NCBI RefSeq assembly: GCF_028769735.1
Contig: NC_088178.1
Location: 5,460,001-5,524,000, forward strand
Direction of reading: 5' to 3'
From: Zonotrichia leucophrys gambelii
Lineage: Eukaryota; Chordata; Aves; Passeriformes; Passerellidae
Length of the DNA stretch: 64,000 nt
A program made the position numbers and the translations under genes. Position 1 is the first letter of the stretch; every line of letters begins with the position of its first letter. Positions 48,980 through 60,050 of this stretch are shown here, one piece after another. The notes beneath the pieces are model-generated. The model searched no databases. It was given only the letters and a program-made list of their open reading frames with translations, and had not been told where the DNA came from.

Positions 48980-51349
48980 TAAAATCAGGCAGTGGTACCT
49001 TGTAAAAACAATTATTATTAACCAGTAGCAAATAACAGAAGTTTGGTCCCAGAACTTGATGATCCTCAATTTGCTCTAGATTATTTGAAAGCCTACTAAT
49101 TCAAGAGAAGTGCAGCCACAGCAAACAGAGATAACAGTCTCAGTGTGGACTTTGAGTCCATCTGGATTCTAATCCAGGCTCCAAAAGGAATGGTCTGATT
49201 GAGGTCTCTGCAAACAGGAAGGAGCCTGTAAAACAGGAAAATGCACAAACAGCACCTGCATTTTGCTTTTCCTCCTGGTGCTCTGCTCTGTCCCTCTTCC
49301 ATCCCATTCCCAAACCATTCCAGGCCCCCCTGGGAACACCATTCCAGCAGGATGCTGCCTTTAGTACTTTTTCTGACCCCTTAGTGGGGTTTTTGGTGCT
49401 GTTTGATCTGGGATGGACAAAAATTATCACCAGGCTGAACTCAGAGCTTGACAAAGTGGTTTCCTGAGCTCTGATTTTTCTGCAGTGAGACATGAAAAGC
49501 AGGGAGCTCTAATAAAAATTGATTTTTATTCTTAAAAGGCTTAAGGTTTTGCAACACATAAATGTTATAAATGCCCTCTGTGAATGTTTATATTTTTTCT
49601 TTTGTATTAAACGTGTGTTTTAATTAAATAGAATTATTGTTTGTTTGATTGATTGATGGATTAATGAAAAGCAAAGTTGTATCACAGCAGAATTTAATAC
49701 CTAGGAGACTTTTACTACTAAATCTGCATTCGTTTCTACTGCCATCAGAACTTTGAAAAGTGCTCTGTTTAATGCTCAACTATCATCTCCCACAGAATGA
49801 GAAAAGTACAATAATGGTTTTAAGGCTCAGAGCTATTGTCAATATTGAATATTATGGTGTTAAAAGAAAATTAGATTTGAAATGACATTTTTTTTCCATC
49901 CCCAAAAGGGCAAAACCAGAGCTAAATAAAAATCTTTAAATAAGAACATAAGGCCATGAAACTTGATTGAGTTAGCTCAATTAAACAGTGGGCATCATTT
50001 ATTTTATCAGAATGCTTTAATAATTGAGATAGAGAAATATTAGTGTAGCAGTCACTCTTTTGTATTGACCTAAGGTGATTCCAGAGCATGTGTGATTCTC
50101 TGATGTACTTCAGCTAATATAAAGCAAAATTTCAAATTACATTACAGTAATGGTGTGACAATACATCGAATTGTTTGCAAAAAATACTGTTAGCTGTGTT
50201 TCCTCCATAATCTGTATTAGTAAGATGCTGAAATATGAAATGGTTGTTGTTTGACTCTTAAACACAAAATTGACATAGCTGCTCCTACTGATATTGCCAA
50301 TGCATTCCACTTGTTTTGATTTGTCATATAATTCTGTTGTTCTGTGTTTCTGGCATGTTTTCATCTGCCCAGGAGTAACCTTTCTCCTTGACTTGTGTGG
50401 GATTTTCTTAAGAGAACAGAATTTCATTGGAATTATATGATCAATTATTGGTAAAACACTATCCTTGAGAATTTAAATGGACTGCAGTAATAGAGAAAGT
50501 TTCTGAGGTCAACATGCAGAAAAATCCAATAAAATTGGATTTGCTCTTCTCTGCTGTGAAAATTTACTTTAAGGTCTTGTTACAATTTAGATCTCTTTGG
50601 CAACATTGGTATAACAGCAGCTTTTTCTCTCACTTCAGACTTCAAAAAGGAAAGTAAACACTATGAAAAATGGCATTACCAAGCTGGATATAAAAGAGGA
50701 ATGCTCAAGTGTAGTCTCCAGCATAAAATTCAGAATGACACCAGCACACTGGTGTGTCCTGCTCAGACTCCTCAGGGAGTCCCAGACCTATTGCAGACTC
50801 CTGTGTAGCTGAAAGAAATTAAATAATAAGTAATTTTGTTATGTCACAAAGAATAAAACCCAAGTGAATCTGGATCTCACAAGACTTTCTTCGTGATCTT
50901 CAAATCTGATAATTGTGGTATCAGGTCTCATCTCTGATTTCTTTCATGAAACTTTTACTGTCTTGTTATGTCTTTAATCTCAAAGCTTCAGTATCCCTGT
51001 CTCTTAAGCTTAAATTTATCCGTTGACTTGAATTTAAGTACTAGTTCAGTGAACCTAAATATCTGGTTACATAATTTACCAGACAGTTATTTAGAATGTA
51101 CTAAAAGGAAATGGTGACAATGAACTTAAAGAAATGTATTTAAAAGTACCTGAGTGCTTATTTCAAAAAGGACTCATGGAGGTACAAATGCCTGCCTTGA
51201 ACATGGTGCTTGTAACTCAGGGCTAAACTAACAGTATCAGCCTTTCCTTCTTGGCAGGATATTTAATGTTTCTGTAATTGAATATCTTAGATATATGCAG
51301 TAAAAATAATCAGGGTTACCTAAAGACAAAGGAAAAGACTGGTATTTCC
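48980..51349. other. Gene-free stretch
   Basis: Unique DNA. Short minus-strand frames (117 and 96 residues) show no domain. No interspersed repeat recognised. Confidence 0.5.
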
Positions 51350-51455
51350 CAGAATCACAGAATAGTCTGAGTTGGAAGGGCCCAGTAAGAATCAAATCCA
51401 GCTCTGCAGTGAATGGCCCCATATGTGGATCAAACTACCAACCTGCCCTGACCCA
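51350..51455 (-). mobile_element. CR1 LINE 3' fragment (older type)
   Basis: 'cccagaatcacagaatag', 'tctgagttggaagggcc', 'gaatcaaatccagctc' and then 'ggatcaaactaccaacc', the block that reads 'gggatcgaacccacaacc' in related CR1 copies. Inverted and diverged. Confidence 0.82.
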
Positions 51456-53770
51456 TGGTTATTGTTGCAGTAATTCACAGATTCGACCAGAAGCTAAAAT
51501 ACATTACCTGAATTGTGTTCCAGTCCTTGCCAGCCAGAAATAAAAGAGCACTAAATGCACCTTAGCGGCACTGCAGTTTGCATAGGCAGATATTGGCATA
51601 GCTCCAGTCACTTGCTGCAGGTATTTGTAATAAAGATGGATTATCAGCTCCTCATATTCCTTCTGTCTTCCAGGGCACAGCTAATCCAAACAGATGCATC
51701 TGGACATTGCAATGAATTAAGCAGTAGTTTTTATTGCAAAGCCCTTAAATTTGATACTAAGAACAGGCCATTGAAAAAAAACCAACTATGTATTGACAAA
51801 AAAGAGATTGAAACTATGTGATACAGACACTGGAGACACTGGATATAATATGTTAATTTTACCCAAGAAAATAATGAGATCTGATCTAAGCCACTGCTGT
51901 TTGTGAGTCAGCTGGAATTTTATGTGTTTCTTACTTTAATTCACCTTTATTATAATAACTAAACTATTTTAAAAAGGGGCAAACTCAGTCATCATATGTT
52001 TAAAACTGGTAGAGAATATTCAAACTCACTTTTCCTTGATTGTTTAAAAAAATCTGGATGAAATCTTTGAATCAGCAACAGTTTGACATGGCATAGGATA
52101 TGAGTCCCCCAGGGAGTCCCTAAAACCCTGACCATGACTTTGCCTCAGCTGAGAGTTTTATTCATGTCCTTTCATCTTCAAGGGCCAAAGCCTTTGACTT
52201 CAACTTTTGAAGCTTAATATTTGCTCTGCTGTCATGCAATAGATTGTCTGCTTGGTTTCATGACTGTTCTGGTTGCCAGTACAGTTTTTTTTTTTTTTAT
52301 TCTAATTTTAAATTTTTTTTTAGTATTTTGCAGCAGCTTTCTGGCTCTTATGCCACATTTCCTTCTCTGAATGTGATGGTGAGTGAAGGGATGGTGTCTC
52401 CTGCCATACAAATGAAATGTGGTATGAAAAGAAGAGTCTACATTTTCCACATCCTAAAAAATTTTCTCTCCTAATAAAGTACTAAAAGGCAATTTAACCC
52501 AGTTTGAAATCTAAAAAATAATACAGATCTCCCCAAATATATGCACCAGAGCCCTGCCTCGCACCTTGCTATAATCATATTGCACACACATGGTTGTGAT
52601 ATATCAAAAACATCACTTTAAGTGGTGCTATTGCTTCCTAAATAAATAGATAAATAAATAAAAGCCCCATGGCTTGTATGCATTCCTTGAATGGCCTTCA
52701 CCCATTTCATGGTATTTGCACTACAGAAAGAAAAAGCCCAATAATAGAGGCATAAAATTCAGAAATTACTAATATCCTTTTTTTTTTTATATCTTAGATT
52801 ATAGCTTATATCTGAATAGTTAGAGTGTTATTCCATTTTAGGAAAAAACAGTATAGAGCTGGATGAAATGAGAGAAACTGCTGCCTCTCAAAACAGTGGG
52901 TATTTCTGTGAAGGTTTTTTTGGTTGAGTTGGCAATTTCGGATAACAGTCTTGGTAATGAAAATGTTGAAATAACTTTAACAGCCCAAATGGCACCACTG
53001 CAATAAACTGCAGCATAAAAATTCAAACTCTGTTAGAGCATATAAGCTTGGCTTAAATAGAGCAAAGCCTTACTTAAGTATCATCTTTTTTATTTGTTTG
53101 GATTCAGCATATTTTGCAAACAGAAATGTGAGCTAATATAAAAAGAAGTAATGATGGCTGGGAGCTGAGTCCTTCCCTTTCTTTACATTAAAAATAGACT
53201 GTGAAATGGAGCATTGCCTCAAAAACACCTCCAAGCAATAGAGGAATAATACAGCCACCCATAAAGCAACACATTATCAGAATCAGCTCCTTTAATGGAG
53301 CTTCATTTTCTTCTTCCCAAAGTCTCCCCCATAATGAGATCTAACAGAGTCAATTCATTCACCAAGAGCCAAAATATTGGTATCTGCTTTAACTCTTTTT
53401 AGGTACTTTTGCCTACTTTATTTTCTTAAAGTAAAATAGAAAAGACCCTCAAGCAAACAAACAAATGAAAAAACCCACTCCAAAAACTAACAACTCCTAA
53501 CAGACATAAAGAATTTATTTTTCTCAAAGGCACAGCTCTGCTTTACATCCTGGCTGTGACCAGCAAAGCCATCAGCTCAGGAAAATGGTCTCATTCAGAT
53601 GGCAAAGGGCACTTCAGGGACTTCTGCATCCAAGATGAGTCTGTAATAACAGAGTTCCTAAAAAATTTCAGCTGGCAAATCCTTACCCTGAGCTGTGATA
53701 TTTCAGACTCCTCTGCATCATAATCCAGCTTTCCTCCTGGTTTGTGTTGTGATACTTCATACTGTCAGAA
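51456..53770. other. Gene-free stretch
   Basis: AT-rich unique DNA with T-rich patches at about 52286-52298 and 52312-52322 and an 'aataaatagataaataaata' patch at about 52640-52662. No exon or repeat family recognised. Confidence 0.5.
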
Positions 53771-53795
53771 AACCTTTTTGGTAACCAAAAAGGTT
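53771..53795. repeat. Perfect 12-bp-arm palindrome, 1-bp centre
   Basis: Arms 'aacctttttggt' (53771-53782) and 'accaaaaaggtt' (53784-53795) flank a single A. The right arm is echoed about 40 bp downstream as 'accaaaaagctt' followed by a repeated 'gattattatgattc' segment. Confidence 0.92.
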
Positions 53796-54394
53796 ATGGA
53801 TTATTATTGGTTATTATGATTCAACAACCAAAAAGCTTATTGATTATTATGATTCCTCAGTAAATCCCTCACACTGTGACTTGGTGAGACAGAAATCAGT
53901 CATCATTAGCACATCACACTGGCTGTGTCGGAGTTCATACAAACCTCACATCACAGCTTTAATATCATGTCTGTTAATTACGAAGAAACAAAGACATATA
54001 GAGAGAGAGGGATAATGCAAGAGATGGGGAGAAAATGAGAGAGGAAAAAGCTGCCAGTGGATTTTTATGTCAGGTAAGGAGCCATTGTGGTGTAACATCA
54101 CAAAAATCTGGAACCACATGAGGCTTGTGAAACAGGAAAGGAAAGGGAGGTTGAAGGACCATTTTTAAGCTTTCTGCTGTTTTCCCTGATGTGATGAAAT
54201 TGCTGGGGTGTATGTGTGTGCACTGAAATGTCCTGTTTGAGCTTAACCAATATTGCTGCACCTCAGTGGCAACATTTCCCTTTCCTTTTCAGTCCCTGAA
54301 TGCAGCACAGGCTCTGTCCAGCACAGGAAGTGCTGACCAACCTTAGAGGAACATTCTTAGAAGCCACACACTTCACCAGTGCAGCACTGAATGT
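53796..54394. other. Gene-free interval
   Basis: Starts with a direct near-repeat of 'ttattatgattc' at about 53811 and 53843. The rest is unique DNA with a short GA-rich patch near 53999-54050. Confidence 0.5.
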
Positions 54395-54475
54395 TGGCCT
54401 TGATGATGCAAGTCTTGGAGGTCTTTTAATACCTGAGTAATTCCACAATTCTGTGTCTTCAATTTCTGTGATTCC
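54395..54475 (+). mobile_element. Diverged CR1 LINE 3' terminus
   Basis: 'gttggccttgatgatg', 'cttggaggtcttttaa' and 'aattccacaattctgtg' then 'tttctgtgattcc' match a sense CR1 tail of the 'cttgatgatcttagaggtc' type. The LTR follows within 30 bp. Confidence 0.75.
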
Positions 54476-54502
54476 TTCATTCTGTGTATTCAGGGATACA
54501 TC

Positions 54503-54885
54503 TGTCACAGACACATTTTATGAAAAATCCTTTCCTTAGGATTTTTTCCCCTGAGAAGCTGAGAGGCCTCAGGAACAAAATGTAAACAATGGTTATCTGC
54601 TGCTGTGGAATGCAACAGGTGCATCTGTGATTGGTCTCATGTGCTTGTTTCTAATTAATGACCAACCACAGTCAGTTAGCTCAGACTCTCTGTCCCAGAC
54701 AGAAGCCTTTGTTATCATTCCTTCTTTTTCTATTCTTAGCTAGCCTTCTGATGAAATCCTTTCTTTTATTCTTTTAGTATAGTTTTAATATAATATATAT
54801 CATAAAATAATAAATCAATCCTTCTGAAACATGGAGTCAGATCCTCATCTCTTTCCTCTTCCTGAGACCCCTGTGAATCTTGTCA
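54503..54885 (+). mobile_element. Solo LTR, songbird ERV family (probably ERVL-like)
   Basis: Begins 'tgtcacagacacattttatg' and ends '...tgtca', about 383 bp. Internal landmarks are 'ctgctgctgtggaatgcaac', 'gtgattggtctcatgtg', an AT-rich stretch and an AATAAA at 54809-54814 followed by 'ccttctgaaacatggagtc'. The overall sequence resembles an LTR family I know to be abundant in songbird genomes, probably ERVL-class, but I cannot assign a family name. Flanks 'acatc' and 'accatc' give only an imperfect target duplication. No retroviral coding sequence adjoins it, so it is a solo LTR. Confidence 0.85.
54809..54814 (+). terminator. Polyadenylation signal of the 54.5-kb LTR
   Basis: AATAAA in the R-like part of the LTR, about 75 bp before its 3' end. 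This sets the + orientation. Confidence 0.65.
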
Positions 54886-55020
54886 ACCATCCCTGACGGT
54901 CTACTGAAGAGGGGACACAGCCCTTAATGTTGCTCTTCTTTAGGGATAAATTCGTCCAGCAGCCAAATTATTCATGGAACTGAAAAAGTAGCAGCTCTTT
55001 TGACAGATCTTTAGTTATCT

Positions 55021-55182
55021 GTGCCCAGAGAAGCTGTGGCTGCCCCTGGATCCCTGGCAGTGTCCAAGGCCAGGTTGGATGGGGCTTGGAGCAACCTGGG
55101 CTAGTGGGAGGTGTCCCTGCCCATGGCAGGAGGTGGAATGAGGATGATCCTTAAAATCCCTTCCAATTCAAACCATTCTGAG
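55021..55182 (+). mobile_element. CR1 LINE 3' fragment (subfamily B)
   Basis: Well-preserved sense tail: 'agaagctgtggctgcccctg', 'cagtgtccaaggccaggttg', 'ggagcaacctgggctagtgg', 'gtccctgcccatggcagg' and 'aatcccttccaattcaaacc'. The terminal octamers are decayed to 'attctgag'. Confidence 0.95.
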
Positions 55183-55753
55183 TTTTTTTATTTCAGAAAG
55201 AGAAAAAAAGCCTAAAAAAAATGACAACAGCTCAGATTGTTGGATGGAGACAAGAATAGCTGACATGTGCATGCAGATCTCTGTGTGCAGAATGCTCCTG
55301 CCTTTTCAAGGACTCTGAAGATAAAGCTGAGGCGCAGGAAAACTGAGGGAGGAGGAACTCACACAGAGGATAAAGGAGCAGCGAATAAAAGCAACATAGA
55401 AAAAACCTTTTAATGCAAAAAAGCAGGAAACTTAAAGTTTCTGAGTAGTTTTAAGGGTACTTAAGGCTATGAGAAAATGTATTCTGTCCTGCTTTTTAAT
55501 CTGTCTTTGATAAAACAATAGATTACTCCCCTCAGGCATATACTTCACCCCAGTATATCCTGATAGCCATTAGCAGGTCATGTATCTTGTTTGACTGTCA
55601 GCATTCTGGAAGAAACACTTGTGAAGGCTTTACAGGCATTAATGTAATAGCAGGATATATCTGCACAGAACCTGGTAAACAGACACCAGAAGTTTCTTTC
55701 CAATGCAAACCAAGAAGCAGAATTTAAAGCAAAATATCTAGTATTTCCAATCT
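55183..55753. other. Gene-free interval
   Basis: Unique DNA between a CR1 tail and a perfect hairpin. No exon recognised. Confidence 0.5.
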
Positions 55754-55788
55754 CTTTATATCTACAGACTGAGGCTGTAGATATAAAG
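55754..55788. repeat. Perfect 14-bp inverted repeat, 7-nt loop
   Basis: Left arm 55754-55767 (ctttatatctacag) and right arm 55775-55788 (ctgtagatataaag) are exact reverse complements around 'actgagg'. This is the longest perfect small hairpin I found in the window. Confidence 0.95.
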
Positions 55789-55816
55789 GGTAACATCAGG
55801 CTGAGAAAATGCAGCA

Positions 55817-55904
55817 TAGAATCCTAAATGGCTTGGGTTGGGAGGGACCTTAAAACCCACAGAGTGACGCCTTCCACCAGCCCAGGTTGCTTCAAGCCCC
55901 TCCA
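55817..55904 (-). mobile_element. CR1 LINE 3' fragment
   Basis: Inverted tail: 'agaatcctaaatggcttggg', 'ttgggagggaccttaaaacc', 'ccttccaccagcccaggttg', 'cttcaagcccctcc'. A gap where 'ccatgggcagggacacc' would stand suggests a small internal deletion. Confidence 0.88.
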
Positions 55905-56290
55905 AAGCAAGGGCTGAACTACCAGAATAGCTCCTTCAACCACTGTGTGAAAGGTAGGAAATGGCAAGTCATTTATTTGCTTCTATTCCCATCATTAATA
56001 GTAAGCTGGGAATTCCTGTGTTTGACTTTATGATGACATTCAGTTGGAATTTTTTCAGCTGAGATATAAGATTGAATATCTGCTCATAGTTCTGTCAAGC
56101 TTTGCTTTATGCACCTCATTTTTTTTCTCTTCCAGAATCATAGTGAAAGAATCAGAATAGTGTGAACTATATGTTATGTGCAGGGGAAAAAGGAATAATG
56201 GGATTATCTCAATCAAAACATTAGATTTATGCAAGTACAGAGACTTCTAACTTTTCATTGTTTATTCATTGTAAGAAACAGTGAATTTCA
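55905..56290. other. Gene-free interval
   Basis: Unique AT-rich DNA, nothing recognised. Confidence 0.5.
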
Positions 56291-56367
56291 TGGAATCACA
56301 AACTGATTTGAATTGGAAGGGACCATAAAGATATCTATTTCCCACGGGCAAGGAAAAGATCTGCTCC
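56291..56367 (-). mobile_element. Diverged CR1 LINE 3' remnant
   Basis: 'tggaatcacaaactgatttg', 'aattggaagggaccataaag', 'cccacgggcaaggaaa' follow the order of an inverted CR1 tail, with a shortened middle. Confidence 0.8.
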
Positions 56368-58242
56368 TATGAATTAAACATTTCTCCAAATCTAACAAAC
56401 GATCTCAACTGAGTGATACCTGGACACTTTTACCTACAGCTTTGCATATTCCAAGTGCTGCAAAAGCATTAACCACATCCTGTTAGCACAGCCAGGCCGG
56501 GAAAGCTGCCCTGAGCTGCTTATCTAAATTGTAGCTCTCAGTCCAGTTTTTACCAGTTTCTTAACTGATGCCATTTTGCCAGATTGCACCCTAAAAAATA
56601 GGAAAGGATGGATTTACAGAGTGCTTCCAAAGGGGAATTCTGAAGCAAAACAGCCAAGGGAACAGATAAACCTCAAGCTCATCTCTGCAAGGCCTGGGCA
56701 GCTCCAAATCTCTGCTCACTCTTGCCAGGTTTATGTTTATTGCTATTATTTAAAAGGTATTGAGGGAGTGCAGGAGCAAAGGAGAAATGTCATATTATAC
56801 ACATAGACTGGGGGTAATTTTTTTTGCCAATGGCTCTTAAATAACACAGTATAAACCCATTAATCCTGTTCTCATTTTATCTTAAGTGCTAACTGCTTAA
56901 CTGAGATTGATCCCTCTCAGGTAAAGATAATGGCCAGGGGATTTCAAGTAGAAAAACCCCCTATTACAGTAAATTAAATTTGTATAGCTGGACATTAATG
57001 GGTTATCTAGACTTTATTAGACTAAGCACAGCAGATATTTAGTCCACTTTCTGAAATATATTATTATGTAGTCACTGGATATATCCATGGCAGGAATATT
57101 CCTACAGGAGGTGCATCACCAGTGGAATTCAGACCTGGATCTCTCCTCCTTCTCGTTCAATGGCTGAAGGAAACACCTGAACACTCCTTCAGATGAAGAG
57201 AGCTCTGAACTATTACCCAAATTTTAATTAATTGTGTGATTAATTAAGTACTGATCCTACATGCAGGCAAGCATAGCTCTTCTCTGAAATCTTCACCTTG
57301 TTGTTTCATATATAACAACTTTTTCTTGTTTCACTGACTAATTCCAGTCCACCTATTCTCTCCTGTGGGACAACAAAAATTGTGTGTCTGGCTGTGTTTT
57401 CCCTTTGTCTGTCCCTTTTGTCTGTCTGTGGTGAGGATGTAAGGACAACGTGTGTCATTACAAATAACATTACAATAAAATTACATGAATAACATTAATG
57501 AACATTAAGAACACTAATAAAATTACAAATGGCAGCACCTTTGTCAGGCTGCCAGCTTTAGCAGCTCCACATTTCCTCCCTCAACTTCCATACATTCTGA
57601 AGGGAAAGAAAAGGAAAAGGACGCAATGGCATCATTGGTTTCCGTCAGCAGCTGGCATCCCCTTAGTTTCCTAACTTATTTTCTGTGTTTTAGACTATGC
57701 AGGTGATTTTAAACTGCAACAGAAACCAGAGGTATACCATGCCTAGAAATTCACCTCTCTGTGCTCTGAGATGTGTGTTTATCTTGAGAGCATGGCTCAT
57801 ATTTGTATCTGGTTCTGCAAACTGTCACCAAAAATATCCTGTAAAATGTTGACTTGTTATAATATGTTTACATGCTCACCCAGCTCCCTATTTTTCACAC
57901 AGACTGACCAGCCTTTCAGCAAGGATTTAAGGATTTGAGGTTATTTTACATAAAACTATAACTATAAATCCACCAGAAAGTCTGGATTTTCAGACAAAGG
58001 AAATACAGAAGCTGGGATGCAATGCAGGCAACACCAGAGATAAGTCTGTGCAGAGCTGACAAAAGGCAGGCAAGAATGGAGCTTGTTGCTGTTCCTTCTG
58101 TCAGGGGAAGTGTGACCCTAATAAACACCAGGAGTGCAATTCCTGACAGAAACAGAAACAATCTGATCTTCTGTACAAGGGAGAAATTAGTGATCTATAG
58201 CATTAATCCTGAAAATTTTCAGGGATCAGGTGAAAATTATAG
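56368..58242. other. Gene-free stretch
   Basis: Unique DNA with no repeat family recognised. Short frames only. Part of it (about 56900-57010) is non-repetitive and TAAT-bearing. Confidence 0.5.
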
Positions 58243-58252
58243 TTATTATTAC

Positions 58253-58305
<53 letters not shown>
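58243..58305. repeat. TTA trinucleotide microsatellite
   Basis: About 21 units of TTA with one C interruption near 58252. It gives a poly-Tyr frame that is not a gene. Confidence 0.97.
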
Positions 58306-58306
<1 letters not shown>

Positions 58307-59624
58307 AAATTACAGATGGAGATAGCTTAACTTGTAGGCTCTTACAGGCAGAAATGTGTGATTGGAAGAAAAGATTACCCTATAAACCCCTCTAAGGAGA
58401 AATACCATAGATGAAGAATATATATGTGCAAAATGCTGCCATAGTTAAACAGGTACATTAATAAGTTTTAAATGTATTCTGACTGGAGCTTAATAAAAGG
58501 TTTTTTACCACCTTTAGAAGGCTTTTAAAGAAGCTTTCAGCATATAATACATGTTGGAAGTATATACAGTGTTCTGTTAATTTGGGGGAGATCTGCAGGA
58601 TCTGATGTGGTAACCCAGTCAGTTACTGAGAAGGAGTCATCTTTTCCTATTATTTTTAAAAATGAGAAAAAAGCTTGAGTGTGTTCAATGCTATATTTGG
58701 TTTTAGCGGCCTTCTTTGTGTAAAAGGCATTAACTAGATGCAACAAAGTCCTAAGATCATTTTTTCAGTACCATTTTTTTCAAGTTCTATACAGTATATG
58801 TTGAATTATTTCTGAGTTGTTTTTCTAATCTTTAGTTTTACTTAGGCCGTGCCTTCAAGACTTCTTGTTCATTGATTTTTCTCACATCTCAGAGGACTGA
58901 AAATCCTGTGGTGAGCGTTACTTACATGAAGAACAAAAAGAGGCTTTCACAAATCTTGTGATAAGTCACATTGACAAGACCATGCAACTCAAGGGATGAT
59001 TTTCATCATGAACAATGATATTTTGTAAATGTGTGAGCAGGATTAACATTGGTGGTATTAAAAACAGTATAAGCAACTCAGTGGTCCACATTATTTCTTA
59101 GTGACAGGTTTTGAAATATTTATTTTTAATATCAGTATAGAGAAGGTTTTTTTTAAAAAATCCATTATTAAAAGTTTCATTTCCTTAAGCTAATTTTTCC
59201 CTCACTTCCTCAAGCATTCCTGTTAGTCATTCATTACATGTACCAGTTGCTTGCATATGTTGTGTGAGTTCATCAAAAATACAAAGAAAAACGAATGGCC
59301 ACGCTCCTCTATAATTACATTTCTCTAGAAGTGCAAAATAATTGTAACTGCTTCCTGACCAGCAGCCTTTTCTCATTTTGCTGATTCTTTTTGTCCTCCC
59401 TCCTTCCTAGTTTCTCTTCTAACTCACTTTTGATCCCTTTCACTGCCTTTTGCTCTTCCACTAAATCTCATATTTTCTGCATCCCCACAATCCCTCAACG
59501 CATCCCATAAAATTTTTTTACTGAATCCCATCCAAAATCCCATGGCAAGGTCACTCTTTTCCATGATAATTTTGATTTTTCCCTTCTTACGAGCCACAGA
59601 GGTCTGTCTGACCCCCTTCAAGAC
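58306..59624. other. Gene-free interval
   Basis: AT-rich unique DNA, no exon or interspersed repeat recognised. Confidence 0.5.
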
Positions 59625-59737
59625 GGGTTCTGGAGCAACCTGGTCTGGTGGAAGGTGTCCCTGCCCATGGCAGGGGATGGGACTGGATGAGCTTTAAGGT
59701 CCTTCCAGCCCACATAATTCTGGAATTCTGGGATTTT
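59625..59737 (+). mobile_element. CR1 LINE 3' fragment (subfamily B)
   Basis: 'gggttctggagcaacctgg', 'aggtgtccctgcccatggc', 'gatgagctttaaggtccttc' and 'aattctggaattctggg' are the sense tail with decayed terminal octamers. Confidence 0.93.
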
Positions 59738-59833
59738 ATGAAGATGCTGAGAGATCCTTCCACATCTCTTTTACTTTTGTCATGTCTCATATGGACTTAA
59801 AAAGATGATAGATTTGAAAAAATGGAAAATATT

Positions 59834-59905
59834 GGATGGATGGATGGATGGATGGATGGATGGATGGATGGATGGATGGATGGATGGATGGATGGATGGA
59901 TGGAT
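59834..59905. repeat. GGAT tetranucleotide microsatellite (18 units)
   Basis: Exactly 72 bp of uninterrupted GGAT immediately upstream of a CR1 tail. The Trp/Met/Asp/Gly frames that cross it are artefacts. Lack of interruptions suggests recent expansion. Confidence 0.97.
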
Positions 59906-60050
59906 TTCCTATCCCTGGAAGTGTCCAAGGCCAGGTTGGATGATGTTTGGAGCCACCTGGGCTACTGGAAGGTGTCCTTGCTTATGGCAGGGGTGGTATT
60001 GGATGGGCTTTAAGGTCTCTTCCAACCCAAACTACTCTGGGATTCTGTGA
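59906..60050 (+). mobile_element. CR1 LINE 3' fragment (subfamily B)
   Basis: 'tcctatccctggaagtgtcc', 'aaggccaggttggatgatg', 'cacctgggctactgg', 'tttaaggtctcttccaaccc' and 'gggattctgtgagtcc'. Its 5' truncation point is the end of the GGAT array, so the microsatellite probably grew from the junction. Confidence 0.95.

Noticed and set aside
48406..49005. A 199-residue open frame with Lys/Glu/Gly/Arg repeats, and reverse frames of 112 and 131 residues
   Set aside because: They are read straight through the GGAA microsatellite, which lacks stop codons in any frame. The sequence outside the array has no domain.
58022..58306. A 94-residue frame ending in poly-Tyr
   Set aside because: The tail is a translation of the TTA microsatellite, and the upstream part shows no domain.
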